A stretch of 64,000 nucleotides of DNA from Panopea generosa (GCA_029582155.1 CM055895.1:19269004-19333003), one strand, 5' to 3'. Positions 47,601 to 57,737 are shown, numbered from the stretch's first letter. Translations and numbers: made by a program. The notes: a model not told the origin generated them from the letters alone.

Positions 47601-50600
47601 AGTATTTACTTTGTGTTAAAACTTAATAGAACAGAACCACAATTTGAAATTACTGGTTTGCATTAGGAAGAGAAATGATGCTATTTTTGCTACAGTAAAA
47701 AGGGAAGTAACTCTTTTTGTACAATTTATATAAAAAACAGTAATAAGGGAAGTAACTCTATTTATATGTAAAGGGAAATAACTTGTGATATAATCCAGAA
47801 AAAGGGAAGTAACTCTGATAAAATTCCATTGTGACAAGAATTATATAGAGATGGGTAGAAAAATTGCATTTTCTAAATAAATATTATAAAGTTGCAGGAA
47901 AATAACTAATACATGTATATATTATTTGACAAACTTTTCATTCAAAGCTAACTGATAATTGATTTCTTGTACATCAAAATGTAAGCTGTATGCATGTTTT
48001 ATGGTGTTTTGCTCTTGAACAATGGTCTTAAATTAAAAACATGGCTTTTATGTTTAAAGTTTTAAGTGACAGAATATAAATTTTGTAATAAGTATATTTT
48101 CAACAGTTTTAAACACAAAATGCTGGAAAAGGTCTCATTTTATGGGAAATTTTATTCTGCCAAAATAATAAAAAAAATTGTATTTTCTGAGATGAATTGA
48201 GGCCGACATCATTGAAAATGAGATTTCAGAAGAGACTACAAAAATATGTACACATGCTTTCAAAAAATTTCAATGAGTTGTACTTCCTTCTCTATAAGAA
48301 ATCTTAATTTTAAAGGGATTATATATCATGGAAAAACACTATAGATGTCTTAAAAAAGTAAAATCATTTTTAAAATGGATAAAAAGCATCTCAATATCAT
48401 ACATAAATAAAATCTGAATGGTTTGGTATAGACAGCATTTAAATACTGCTTGACAATATGTTGCAAACTATTTTAGTCTAACTAGGCTTATAGCCCAAGT
48501 TAGAAACCCATTTTCAATATATTATTTTAGCATGTTTAAATAAATATCCTTTTGGCAATACCTGATCAATGAGTACCAGTATAGGCATGATATACTGGTA
48601 AAAGATGTTTGAGCCAATTTAGAATTTTGAGAAATCCTGATGTGCTCCCTTTAAAAAGAATATGTTAACTTCATTCTGTGAATATGTATTTAAGGGTATA
48701 AACTGAATATAAATAAATTTTATCAAATTATTTAAAACAATGCAAAAAGTAACAAAGTAAAAATGCCAAACTATTTCAGGGACCAAAGTAGATCTAAACA
48801 TAGGTGTATCATTTCTCCTTCCAGAGAAAATATGGTAATATTGGGATAAGCGACATTATTTTCATACTGATATGCCACAAATGTTGGTTATACTCATCGT
48901 TTGTTGTTTTTTATTCACTTGCTATCATTTCTTCTCTATCCTATGCCTCCACAGAAACATGTAATAAATGTTCCAAATGTTTAAATTAAATTTAAATATT
49001 AGAAATAATAATTATTTATCTTATGTATTTATTTGTTGTTTACGACAAAAGCTAAGAATTACATAGCTAAAAAATACTTAGAAAGAAAAGTCTTAAACTA
49101 CAAAACAACAGCATACTCTGTGGAGGAAGAAAAGAGTATAATGATATTGGAATCTAAAGTTGTCCTCCTGTATTAACCAAGTTTCAATGCAGTTTTTAGG
49201 TTTCAATCAAAGGTTTTTTGTTTTGTTTTCAAAATGGACAATGAATAATTAAAAAGCATTTATTAGATAAACAAATAACATTTAAGAAGGATACCTAATA
49301 AATGAAAATATGTGAAACAAATAGTTATCTCTATATCTGTTTTATCTTCAAATCTTACATGGTATCTCTCTATGAGTTCCTCCCTGTCAAACTCTGGTTC
49401 TTGGTCATCTTCATCCTCTTCCTCCTCTTCAGACTCTTCTTCTTCACCTTCATCAAAAGTGGTCAGGTGACCAACTTCCTTGTCCCCCTCCACGGATCCT
49501 GGACGAGATCTTTCTGGTGTACCTGGCTCAAGTATATCTGGTATGGGTACGTCTGTTTGCTGTACAGGGCTACCCTCACGGGAAAGTTTCTCTCCGACAC
49601 CCACAGGACTCTCAGCACGTTCACCTTCAGCAAATGTGTCACTCTATATGTAGAAATCAGTGTTTCAAAATCCTTCAGTTAATGACAAAGTTACAGATCG
49701 GACATAAATAATACTTGTGTTTGAAAAAGTTACTGACTAGATATATATGAAATTTCATATGGACTAAAGAAAAGACAAATTAACAGAGGGACAAACAATT
49801 TCTACAGTCAAAACTGTGTTAGTGGTCACCACTTATCTCTATTAAGCAACCACTTTTCTTAAACAGCCACATTTTCTATTTACCATTTTTATACTTTAAG
49901 TTTTAATCAACCTGTATTAAGCAGTTACCTGCCTTAAGGGGTCATTTCTGCTCTTTCCCTTGAGTGGCTGCTTAAGATAGGTTTGACCTCTCATAAAAAT
50001 TTATGATAACTAGAATAGTATTATACTGGATGTTGGCTTGGACGGGTGTGATGATATACATTTAAATACAACTTCAATTACGTGCCCAAAGGACATAGTG
50101 GTTATCATCATTTAGGCAATAGTCACAAATATTTGATATATGGTGTATACCTGAGGTACTGGTGATTTGGACACTTCTTCCTCCTCCCCTGCAGGTTTTT
50201 GTTCTCCCTCCCCTTCTACTGGTACTTCCTCTCCCTCCTTCTGCTCTCCTTCCACTGGAGCTGCCTCTGCTGATTCTCCATCAGTTGCTGGTGCTCCTTC
50301 TCCATCCTCCACCTTCTCTTGTCCACCCTCGGCACCCTCAGCTATTAGATTTATACATAAGATTTAGCACTCATGAACAGATTGTTGTCTTCTATCTCAA
50401 AAATCATCACAAATATAAATGTGTTTATATATTGCTTTTCATAGTTTGGGTCCTCTGTGGCCAAGTGTTTAAGTCGCTTACTGCTGAGAATCCAGTTTGT
50501 TCCAAACACTTTTTGTGAGAAATTTGCCAGTTACCTGTGGAAGGACGATGGTTCTACTCATTTCTCCACCATATAAAATCTGGAATGTGTTGAAAATATC

Positions 50601-53600
50601 CCCATTCTCCATCTCCCCCACCCAACATTAATTCTTAAATTGATTCTTAAAATAAAACATTAACAATGACAATAGCCTTAACTAAGGTTATGTTCTGATC
50701 AGATTTGTTTTACCCGTATTTTTTAACCTTAGAAAACAATTCTGTTATCATGTTTAAATGTTTTTCCTTGTTGAAAACTAGAAATCAGAAACAATATGTG
50801 TAACTGGACCATATTCTGTATCACTTGACTGCTATAAATATACAAATGAAAAATAATAAATCATGTAATTGTAATTTTACATGAAGTAAACTGAGGTAGA
50901 ATTAAAACAAATATACATGTATCATATACATTGTATATCTATAAATAAGCACATTGTAATGTCTTTACCTTGTTCACCAGTTGTAACCGCATCCCCCTCT
51001 GCCTTTGGTTCTTCTTCTTTGTCACCTTCACCTTCTGCCTCCTGTTTTACTTGCTCTCCTCCTTCCCCAGCCTCACCTTCTCCCTCCTTGACAGCAGCTT
51101 CCCCATCTGCAGCCACTTCCCCTTCAGGTGACCCTTCTGTTGGGGCCTCAGCAGGAGTCTCAGATGGAGCCTCAGTTGCAGGTTCTTCAGGGGCACCCTC
51201 AGTTTTTGGGGGCTCTTCTCCTCCCTCTACTGTCAAGAAAATATAAATGCATCGAGACATTAAACTTATTTAATCTATTGAATTATTGGCAATAAAAAGT
51301 TAATATGTCTGACAGGAATGTCAGCACTTGATGTTGATCATGTATGCAAAGTTTGAAGTCAATTGTCTGAAATGGAAGTACATGTAGTTTGTTGCATGAA
51401 TTTTGGACAGACTACCCAACCAACAGACTAACTAACCAACTGTGTCACAGTGACTTTTATAGACCCCTCTCAAGCTTTGTTTGTGGGATTGTTACTGTGG
51501 CTGGACTAGTGTTATTTCTAAACCAGGAAAAAGGGCAGAGAGAAAAGTTTGCACTTAAAGCAACACATCCACGTTTTGAACTATAAAAAAAAAAATTTAA
51601 TTGAATTATGAGCACATTTCCCATACAAACATATGATCAATTAGCTGTATATGAGCATATAAACATAATCCTGAACAAAATGATGCCCAAATTATAATGC
51701 GTGACTAACACTTTATAAAACAAGCGTGTAACTCACCCGAGTCAAAAAAAATTGTCAAAATGACTTTTAAGGCAGATATAGTACACTACGCACTAAAACG
51801 TGAAGTTTTTTAATACGACTCGCATAATTCAATTTGAAGCCAAGTTGGAATCCTCGGCAATTTAAAAATAATTTATAAAGCGTTTGTCACGCTTTATAAT
51901 TTGGACATCTTTTTTTATAATTCTAAAGCGTTCTGGATAGTGTTTGTTAGCACATATACAGCTCACTGACCATATATTTATGTATGAGAAATGTGCTCAC
52001 AACTCAATTGAAAAACTTTTTAAAAAAGTTTAAACGTGGATGTGTTGCTTTAACTGACATATTTATTGCCAAATTTGTTCTTTGGTTCTTTATGTAGGAT
52101 TATCTCCCCTTAACAATAGGACTATGTAAATGTTATATTTTGTGTTTGTTCTTTTTTAACTACTAGTATCATGTCTGTTCTATCCAGGCGCTGTTGGAGC
52201 AGGAACATGTATATGTAGATAGTTTAAGTTTAAAACATTATTTAAAATATCTTCTCTGATGATTGCTAACCATCATAACAGACTTCAATGGCAAAGTTAA
52301 GCCTCCAAAGCTATAGTCAATCCATTCAAGAGAACTTTGCAATATGATAAAAAAATGCAGCCTATGATAGCCAACATTCAATTGACTGAGATTGTACATG
52401 ACTTTGGAGGATATTACAATGGTGCTTGGAAAGAATGTCAAGAGTTTTGTGAAAATACATATACTGTTACCTGTCTGCTGTACTGGTTCCTCTGCCTTCT
52501 CCTCTGCAGGGGCTTCCGCTGGGGTAGCTTCTTCTGTTGGTGTTGGAGCCTTTTCTTGCTCTGTTGGAGCTGGTGCCTCACCCTCAGCTGGAGCAGCTGG
52601 TTCCTCTGTTGTTGCCGAGTTGTTAGTCTGAAATAAATAGTTATACTTTAGAATAAGAGATTTATCCATGGAACGGAACATGGTTGCTCCTGTTCTTAGC
52701 TTGTACTTTTAAATTTTTGTTTTCTCTTTTTTTTTTTAAAAACCCAGATACAATACAACAAAAATGACCAAGCACTATCTGCTTATTTTAGACAAACACT
52801 TTTGTTTGCATTGCTGGTACAGATTCACCATTCATAGGTGGGGATCTCCATGAGGTTCTCTTGTAAATACTGATATGTATTGATTGTTCATAGCTTCAAA
52901 CTGTTTTTTCAAGTTATAGGTTACATTTCTATATGTCACAATGTGCATGTAACATTATAGGAGAGAAAAATATGCAACCAGTCAGTGACTCAAACCAGGA
53001 ACCTTTCCCTTACCAGGTGATTGTTCTACTGACTTATCTATCCTGGGCTGCTGACATCTACTTCTGTCCTATAAGGTTAAGTATACAATGTGACATACCC
53101 ACGTATAGGGGTGAAGTATTTTACACGGAAGGAGAAGTATTTTCTTCAGCAAAGTAGTTAAATGGAAAATTGTTAAAAAATGAATCACTGAGGTATTTCA
53201 TATCTTTCTTTACACTGTTAATGTTCAATATTCCCTTTCTATACTGGAAAATATAACTATCTGATTTTCACTGATGTCTATCAGATATGCTGCTGTTCCA
53301 GTGATTCATTCCCCCCACAGTGCAAGATTCATGTATGTATGCTATTTACTGCATATTTCTGCCATAGTTAAAATACAAACAATAAAATCAACAAATGAAT
53401 ATGTGATTCCAATAAAGTATTACATTTTATAAGCAGTCTCAATCATTGTAATCCTTTTCTCAGCTATTCATCTTCTCTGATTGGTTGAATCCAAGCCTTT
53501 TATAAATCAGGCTAATCCAGGGCTTGAAATTTCTGATAAAAGCTACTCGTCCTTCCTTTCCAACATTTTTAATTGAATGCTTAAAATCAAAGAAATGTTA

Positions 53601-54954
53601 AGGTCTCTTTCTTAAATCTTACTCGTCCTGACCAAATGTTCACTCGTCATGGTGAGCGGATGAGTGGAATTTTCCAGCCCTTCTTCTTCTTCTTCTTCCA
53701 TATTCTGATCTGAGTTCTTGAAAGAGGTACAGAGCTCAACGAGACTAGGCATGGTGGTGGTGCACAGAAGTCTCAAATGTTAAAAAATTTAAAACTATAT
53801 ACAGTAGTCATGTCTGGTGAAGAAAGTGTCAGGTTACTCTGCCAGGAGTGACCTGAAGGCATCCAAGGTAGTGACCTGAAGGCATCCAAGGTAGGCACAG
53901 ATACAGTGCTGGTAGGAAGAAGATTCCATTCTCGCACTGTCCTTGGGAAGAAGGAGTCGACAGTATCTGGTATTTGATACCTTCCTGGAATAGCCTATGT
54001 TGTCCTATAATGTCTCTTCTTTCCCAAGTGAGGAATCGTATAGACTGTATATGGTTAACCTGATGAGAGGGGAGACAACCTGCCTCTTCCCAAGTAGTGT
54101 GACATATCTCACATCTGTAAGAACCCTTTTTAAAGATTTTCATTTTGTATCTCCTGAGAACAAATCAGATATATCTAAATAATAAAAAAGCTGTCCATCC
54201 TCAACTCGCTTCTTGAGTAAATTAAATGTACAGAATTTACAAGTTAAAACTTAATACAGTGGGTAGAACATTTATGGTTGGAGAAAGAATTTGCTGACAT
54301 GTGTTCTGCGCAACCTTGAAGACATCCACATTCATGTTTTCCCTTGTATACCTAATACCACGATATAACTATTAACGGGAATGCCCATATAATAACAATC
54401 TTGGAAGACATGCATAAAACTCAAAGTTCCGTTAGCGTCGGCATTTGTTTGCATTTAGTATTGGCAACTGTTTATTACGCAGCACACTTAAATAACCTTA
54501 TTACTATTAAGTATTGATGCCATTCTTTACATGATTGAATTTTTTTTTAGAATCGCGGTATTAGGTATGACCAGTATAAAAATCAGAGAAACATGGTCAC
54601 TCGTACCTTGGAGTACCTCAATGTCTGAGATGCAATCTGTTTGTTTTATACGTGTTAGGCCAATGACTGTGGATATTATAATTTCTAGTTGATTTATCTG
54701 TTAATTTGGTAAAACAGTGATACGAAGTCCAGCTAGTGTACTTGAACATTTTGATTTATTTATCACTGAAAAACTTTTCCCATCAATATCTGGCTAAAAT
54801 AACCATTCAAAATCATTCCCCCATGCTGAGATTTCGGAGTTTTCGCTACATCAATGGAGTGTTTTTTTAATTATTCTAAATAAAACAGATTGTGAAATAG
54901 TTTTGAAAGTGTATTTTATTCGATGTTTACAAAAATTACCTCTTGATCGGCCAT
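41376..54954 (-). CDS. CFAP184: CCDC96/CFAP184-like ciliary coiled-coil protein, 11 coding exons
   Basis: Exons 5' to 3' on the - strand: 54954-54940, 52627-52471, 51229-50969, 50341-50151, 49644-49359, 47484-47331, 46570-46377, 44931-44812, 43709-43617, 42596-42459, 41621-41376. All junctions are GT-AG and in phase except the 50151/49644 junction, one base out. About 617 residues (human CCDC96 is about 555). The N-terminal half is acidic and Glu/Pro/Ala-rich, ending in EEEESEEEEEDEDDQEPEFD. From LIERYH onward it is charged coiled coil with QHKLAEYFRKKK, SRSGRPIPPK, AEGLHLIDFEQLKIENQTYN and the end RRKIEQARSSRA. This is the CCDC113/CCDC96 (DUF4201) architecture. With CCDC113, such proteins sit on ciliary axonemes near radial spoke 3 and the nexin-dynein regulatory complex. 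The acidic N terminus favours CCDC96 over CCDC113. Confidence 0.85.
41950..42249 (-). mobile_element. tRNA-derived SINE with 9-bp target duplication, in intron 10
   Basis: Same family as 9319-9609: tRNA-like head on the right (read on the - strand), body with 'cccacttgaatcaggggtga', and ATTG/ATTA-type tail on the left. Flanked by atacaattt at 41941-41949 and 42250-42258. Confidence 0.88.
42459..42596 (-). CDS. CFAP184: CFAP184-like exon 10
   Basis: 138 nt, phase 0 on both sides, acceptor ATATCACAG, donor CAG|GTATAT. Encodes ELLKLRKKITSTVQVLTHLK through EADVGQ, a continuous heptad-rich coiled coil. Confidence 0.92.
42634..43045. mobile_element. TA-flanked palindromic MITE, copy 3, split by a nested element
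   Basis: The left end cagtcaaacctgtctca and the right part 'ggctgcttaagacaactta' belong to the 5855 family. Between them lies the inserted element at 42651-42884. The right terminal repeat is degraded. Confidence 0.7.
42651..42884. mobile_element. Nested 234-bp MITE with 3-bp target duplication
   Basis: Terminal inverted repeats ggccatccttaaaaaatg and, from the other strand, ggccgtccttaaaaaaaac; inner 'ttgtttgc' is also shared. The trinucleotide tca occurs on both sides (42648-42650 and 42885-42887). A 3-bp target is compatible with PIF/Harbinger-type elements. It interrupts the older MITE. Confidence 0.65.
43617..43709 (-). CDS. CFAP184: CFAP184-like exon 9
   Basis: 93 nt, phase 0 on both sides, acceptor TTTACAG, donor GAG|GTAAAC. 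Encodes EELAEGLHLIDFEQLKIENQ and TYNEKIEERNE, the most diagnostic DUF4201 segment. Confidence 0.93.
43750..44560. repeat. ~20-21-bp minisatellite in intron 8
   Basis: About 38 units around gaatggtgtattgcaataag. Open frames of up to 154 codons on both strands arise from the stop-free unit and are not genes. Confidence 0.95.
44812..44931 (-). CDS. CFAP184: CFAP184-like exon 8
   Basis: 120 nt, phase 0 on both sides, acceptor TTTTAG, donor AAG|GTTAGT. Encodes DIETYLTAENRKEAEVVNVR and LENIKLKNKLKKKEHQLKSK. Confidence 0.92.
45665..45792. mobile_element. TA-flanked palindromic MITE, copy 4 (short)
   Basis: 128 bp, cagtcaaacctgtgtaagca at the left and acaggtttgactg at the right, with TA on both sides. 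Confidence 0.88.
46010..46200 (+). mobile_element. tRNA-like SINE (Leu-type head)
   Basis: 'catggctgagtgtcctaagg' is an A-box-like start and 'gttgtagattcgagccc' a B-box-like segment about 50 bp on; a body with 'ttctacttaagattcattct' follows. Same broad family as the elements at 27330, 50445 and 63180. Confidence 0.6.
46377..46570 (-). CDS. CFAP184: CFAP184-like exon 7
   Basis: 194 nt, acceptor TGTACAG, donor AAG|GTAATA. Two bases complete the Ala codon begun in exon 6. Encodes QLEDLRRQDMQERENYKHQI and RRKFMEFKKQTALNALNSRS, then GRPIPPK, a family signature. Confidence 0.92.
47331..47484 (-). CDS. CFAP184: CFAP184-like exon 6
   Basis: 154 nt. The acceptor chosen is AAATTGCAG before 47484 because the previous exon ends in phase 0 at RYH and the product then runs QAIAEREQLQQQNYQLQHKL. 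Donor G|GTAGGT. Includes AEYFRKKKADESRQEYDKN and QEQRYLKYM. The open frame extends upstream of the acceptor but looks intronic. Confidence 0.85.
47485..49358 (-). other. Intron 5 of the CFAP184-like gene
   Basis: AT-rich, no exon or mobile element recognised. 'aagggaagtaactct' recurs four times at about 47699-47815. Confidence 0.7.
49359..49644 (-). CDS. CFAP184: CFAP184-like exon 5, with an apparent +1 base
   Basis: The frame is fixed by the 3' part (GVGEKLSREGSPVQQTDVP down to EPEFDREELIERYH, donor CAT|GTAAGA). The exon is 286 nt, one more than a multiple of three, while the neighbouring exons require phase 0 at both ends. Read in phase 0 from the acceptor ACATATAG it starts SDTFAEGE, in keeping with the acidic region, then meets a stop. 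An AAA run at 49622-49620 is where one extra base would explain both frames. It could be a sequencing or assembly error, an allele, or a missed micro-exon. Confidence 0.8.
49805..49988. mobile_element. TA-flanked palindromic MITE, copy 5 (diverged)
   Basis: Starts cagtcaaaactgtgttag after TA and ends 'cttaagataggtttgacc'. The interior has the family's 'ttaagcaaccac' and 'ggctgcttaa' phrases. Confidence 0.75.
50151..50341 (-). CDS. CFAP184: CFAP184-like exon 4
   Basis: 191 nt, acceptor TCTAATAG, donor CAG|GTATAC, phase 1 in and phase 0 out. Encodes an acidic stretch (VEDGEGAPATDGESAEAAP, VPVEGEGEQKPAGEEEEVSK). Low-complexity Glu/Ala/Pro, probably disordered. Confidence 0.88.
50445..50600 (+). 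mobile_element. tRNA-like SINE relic in intron 3
   Basis: 'tctgtggccaagtgtttaag' head remnant, then 'tttttgtgagaaatttgcca' and 'ggacgatggttctactcatt' body shared with 27480-27520 and 63225-63310. Confidence 0.55.
50969..51229 (-). CDS. CFAP184: CFAP184-like exon 3
   Basis: 261 nt, acceptor TTGACAG, donor G|GTAAAG, phase 1 on both sides. Encodes Glu/Pro/Ala/Thr-rich sequence (EGGEEPPKTEGAPEEPATEA, GEQVKQEAEGEGDKEEEPKA). Confidence 0.88.
51559..52049. mobile_element. 491-bp inverted-repeat element flanked by TTAA, in intron 2
   Basis: Left arm agcaacacatccacgttttg and right arm (complement) agcaacacatccacgtttaa, with a second matching block 'gagcacatttc' about 50 bp inward on each side. TTAA lies at both ends (51555-51558 and 52050-52053). 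Because the ends are themselves TTAA-like, TA is also possible as the target. No transposase frame. Confidence 0.7.
52471..52627 (-). CDS. CFAP184: CFAP184-like exon 2
   Basis: 157 nt, acceptor TTATTTCAG, donor G|GTAACA, phase 0 in and phase 1 out. Starts TNNSATTEEPAAPAEGEAPA and ends EEKAEEPVQQT. The 'AP.EGEAPAPTE' composition fits a disordered acidic tail. Confidence 0.88.
52970..53065 (-). mobile_element. tRNA-like SINE relic in intron 1
   Basis: On the - strand 'GATAGATAAGTCAGTAGAAC' and 'GGTTCCTGGTTTGAGTC' stand at A-box and B-box spacing. Diverged. Confidence 0.45.
53066..54939 (-). other. Rest of intron 1 of the CFAP184-like gene
   Basis: No exon seen. A two-copy 24-bp duplication (gtgacctgaaggcatccaag) lies at about 53849-53895. 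A cttctt run lies near 53683. Confidence 0.65.
54940..54954 (-). CDS. CFAP184: CFAP184-like exon 1 (start codon, MADQE)
   Basis: ATGGCCGATCAAGAG then GTAATT. Five codons, ending in phase 0, which matches the phase-0 acceptor of exon 2. The context CAAAAATGG is a good eukaryotic start. No competing ATG exon was seen nearer to exon 2. The short length makes this call depend on phase and context. Confidence 0.7.
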
Positions 54955-55054
54955 TTTTGTTGTCAAGGAAAATATCCAATTGCAATCGGAATGATTTGGT
55001 TATATCGCTAGAAATAAAAATATTCGAGCAACTGCGCATAATATTGGGGTACTA

Positions 55055-55105
55055 CTAAAATCCGGTCAAATTCCGGCCAATCCGGTTACTTTTCCGGCCG
55101 TAGGG
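55055..55105 (-). promoter_or_regulatory. Candidate promoter of the CFAP184-like gene
   Basis: Four TCCGG motifs at 55061, 55072, 55081 and 55093 lie about 110-150 bp upstream of the start codon. Two form TTCCGG, the complement of an ETS-type CCGGAA core, and an inverted CCAAT (ggccaatcc) lies among them. CpG is otherwise rare around here. Inferred from motifs only. Confidence 0.35.
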
Positions 55106-55370
55106 AAACGGCAAATGTGGCGTATATATTAGTGATTATGATGTTAAACTGCCCTAATCCCATTACTTATGTACTGCCCTTGACATATATATCAAGAAAA
55201 TAAATATTGCTTCATTCGAGCTAAGGCCGATTCGTACTTAATACATGCTTGCTTTTTTTGCTAATTTACATTTGTATTTTATTTCAAATTTATTATTTTT
55301 GTTTTACTTATTGTTTTACATATTATGAATGCGTAACATTTGCTAATTGTTTTCGAGGAATTTAATATCA
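55106..55370. other. Unannotated spacer
   Basis: AT-rich with no recognised feature. Confidence 0.5.
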
Positions 55371-56520
55371 ATTTTTGCTTCTGTCGTTGTCCTTTAGGGT
55401 CGTTCTAAAACACTGACTTTCATGGCTAACTCCAGCTATAGACAGACCAAAATATGAGAGGAAAACCCTGATAATTTGGAAACTAATATGGAAGCCTTGG
55501 AGGGACTTCTCAACAGAGAAGTCATTGCTATGTCGAAAGAGCTTCAGTTTTGTGATCAACTGAGAAGTCATTGTTATGCCGAGAGAGCCTCAATTTTGTG
55601 ATCAACTGAGATGCCATTGTAATGTTGAGAGAGCCTCAGTTTTGTGATCAACTGAGAAGTCAGTGTTATGCCAAGAGAGCCTCAGTTTTGTGATCAACTG
55701 GAAAAGCATTGTTACGGTATGTCAAGAGAGCCTCAGTTTTGTGATCAGCTGGAAAGTCATTGTTATGTCGAGAGAGCCTCTATTTTTTGATCAGATGAGA
55801 AGTCATTGTTATGCCGAGAGAGCCTCAGTTTCGTGATCAACTGGAAAGTCATTGTTATGTCGAGAGAGCCTCAATTTTGTGATCAGTTGGGAATATTTTT
55901 GCTTCTGTCGTTGTCCTTTAGGGTCGTTCTAAAACACTGACTTTCATGGCTGATGCCAGCTATAGACAGACCAAAATATGAGAGGAAAACCCTGATAATT
56001 TGGAAACTAATATGGAAGCCTTGGAGGGACTTCTCAACAGAGAAGTCATTGTTATGTCGAGAGAGCCTCAATTTTGTGATCAGCTGAGAAGTCATTGTTA
56101 TGCCTAGAGAGTCTCAGTTTAGTGATCAACTGGAAAGTCATTGTTATGCCAAGAGAGCCTCAGTTTTGTGATCAACTGAGAAATCGTTGTTATGCTTAGA
56201 GAGCCATAGTTTAGTGATCTGCTGAAAAGACACCGTTATGTTGAGATAACTCAGTTTTGTGATCAGTTTAGAAGTCAACATTATGTTGAAAGAACCTCAG
56301 TTTTGTGATCAGCTTGGAAGTAAATATTATGTTGAGATAAATTAGTTTTGTGATCAGTTTAGAAGTCAACATTATGTTGAAAGAACCTCAGTTTTGTGAT
56401 CAGCTTGGAAGTAAATGTTATGTTGAGATAAATTAGTTTTGTGATCAGTTTAGAAGTCAACATTATGTTGAGAGAACCTCACTTTTGTTATCAGCTTAGA
56501 AGTTAATGTTAAAGTGCAGA
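55371..56520. repeat. 46-bp minisatellite containing two copies of a ~165-bp block
   Basis: Diverged 46-bp units built on 'gtcattgttatgtcgagaga', 'gcctcaattttgtgatcaac'. A block starting 'tttttgcttctgtcgttgtc' and ending 'gagggacttctcaacagaga' occurs at about 55371-55525 and again at about 55888-56045, nearly identical, so the array includes a 517-bp higher-order duplication. Confidence 0.93.
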
Positions 56521-57559
56521 AATATCGAAATTTGGAAACAAAGTTTGAATTTTTTTATATGTATCGCAAGAGTATTCTAAGGTGCATTTGTATGGGAAAC
56601 AATTATGGCTATATGTTACAGGAAAATGGTGGAATTATTAATTAATGTGATAGGGGTCAAAAACAAAAAATCACAGCTTCACTTAAACATAGCAGAAGAT
56701 GTACAGTTATGGAATTTAGGCATATTTAAAACTAGAAACAATGAACAAATTTCAATGAGTATCAACCATTTATTGACAATAAAGTTTATAAAATCCGAGT
56801 GAACGTTTGATCGGATAAACACAGAATACACTGCACCATGCATGCGCGTGGAAATCGACTTTTGCGTTGTCTATTTTGTCCAATACACATGTGCTACCTA
56901 CAATTGGTTTTACCCGACACTAAATCATTCGCCCAAAACCGTTATGTAGACCATTTCACATGTTTTCTTCTTCCTTTCATGGCATTAAAAATACATTTCT
57001 TTTGTTCAGTTTATGTGCATGTATATTTAAAGATAGTTTTCAAAGATATTTGCCGTTGTTTGGTTGTGAGTTGAATATTCTCCATTTTGTGAGTATAATA
57101 TTTTTTCTAATAGAGAGTTGGATATCCGTAGTTGTGGTTTGTTGTTTGCAAACTGGTTTCTATTTCACCAACATATTCACGTTTCAACTTCGGTACTTAA
57201 AAACTTAAATATAAGGAAAGTATCCAGATGATCATGATTTTAAACTGACTCCAGTAAAATTGTGTATAATTTCAAAGTCATTTATTAAAGAATATATAAA
57301 TAACCAGTCAACACTCACTTTTAAATTTTTAGTATTACTTTAAAGGAAAATATTGGTGAAACAGAGGCCATATTTGTTTTCAAATAATTTGGAATTGAAC
57401 GCAACACATGGATTCACTATGGGACCCTTGCATGTACCGCACACATTTGGTTATTCTTCCTTGCTGGAATTATCTGTATACCTACTGAAAGCAAAAAGTG
57501 ACCATTGAACTGATTTGGGCATAATAATGGTTATATATATATATTATTGAAAATGGGTA
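56521..57559. other. Unannotated AT-rich stretch
   Basis: No gene seen. The short open frames lack recognisable domains. Confidence 0.5.
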
Positions 57560-57737
57560 CAGTGAAATCTATGTTAGTAGCAACCTCTATTAAACAGCCA
57601 CATGTGTTAAGCAGTCATATTTTCTCTTTCCAATTTCTATGCTTTACAAGCAAGTTAACCTGTATTAAGCAACAACCTGTCTTAAAAGGCCATTATTGCT
57701 CATTCCCTTTGCTGGCTGCTTAAGACAGGTTTGTCTG
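57560..57737. mobile_element. TA-flanked palindromic MITE, copy 6
   Basis: Begins cagtgaaatctatgttagta after TA and ends aagacaggtttgtctg before TA. The 178-bp length equals copy 1. Confidence 0.85.

Noticed and set aside
49302-51246. Pro/Ser/Leu-rich open frames on the + strand (for example 50167-50367 and 50917-51246)
   Set aside because: They are antisense shadows of the acidic exons of the - strand CFAP184-like gene.
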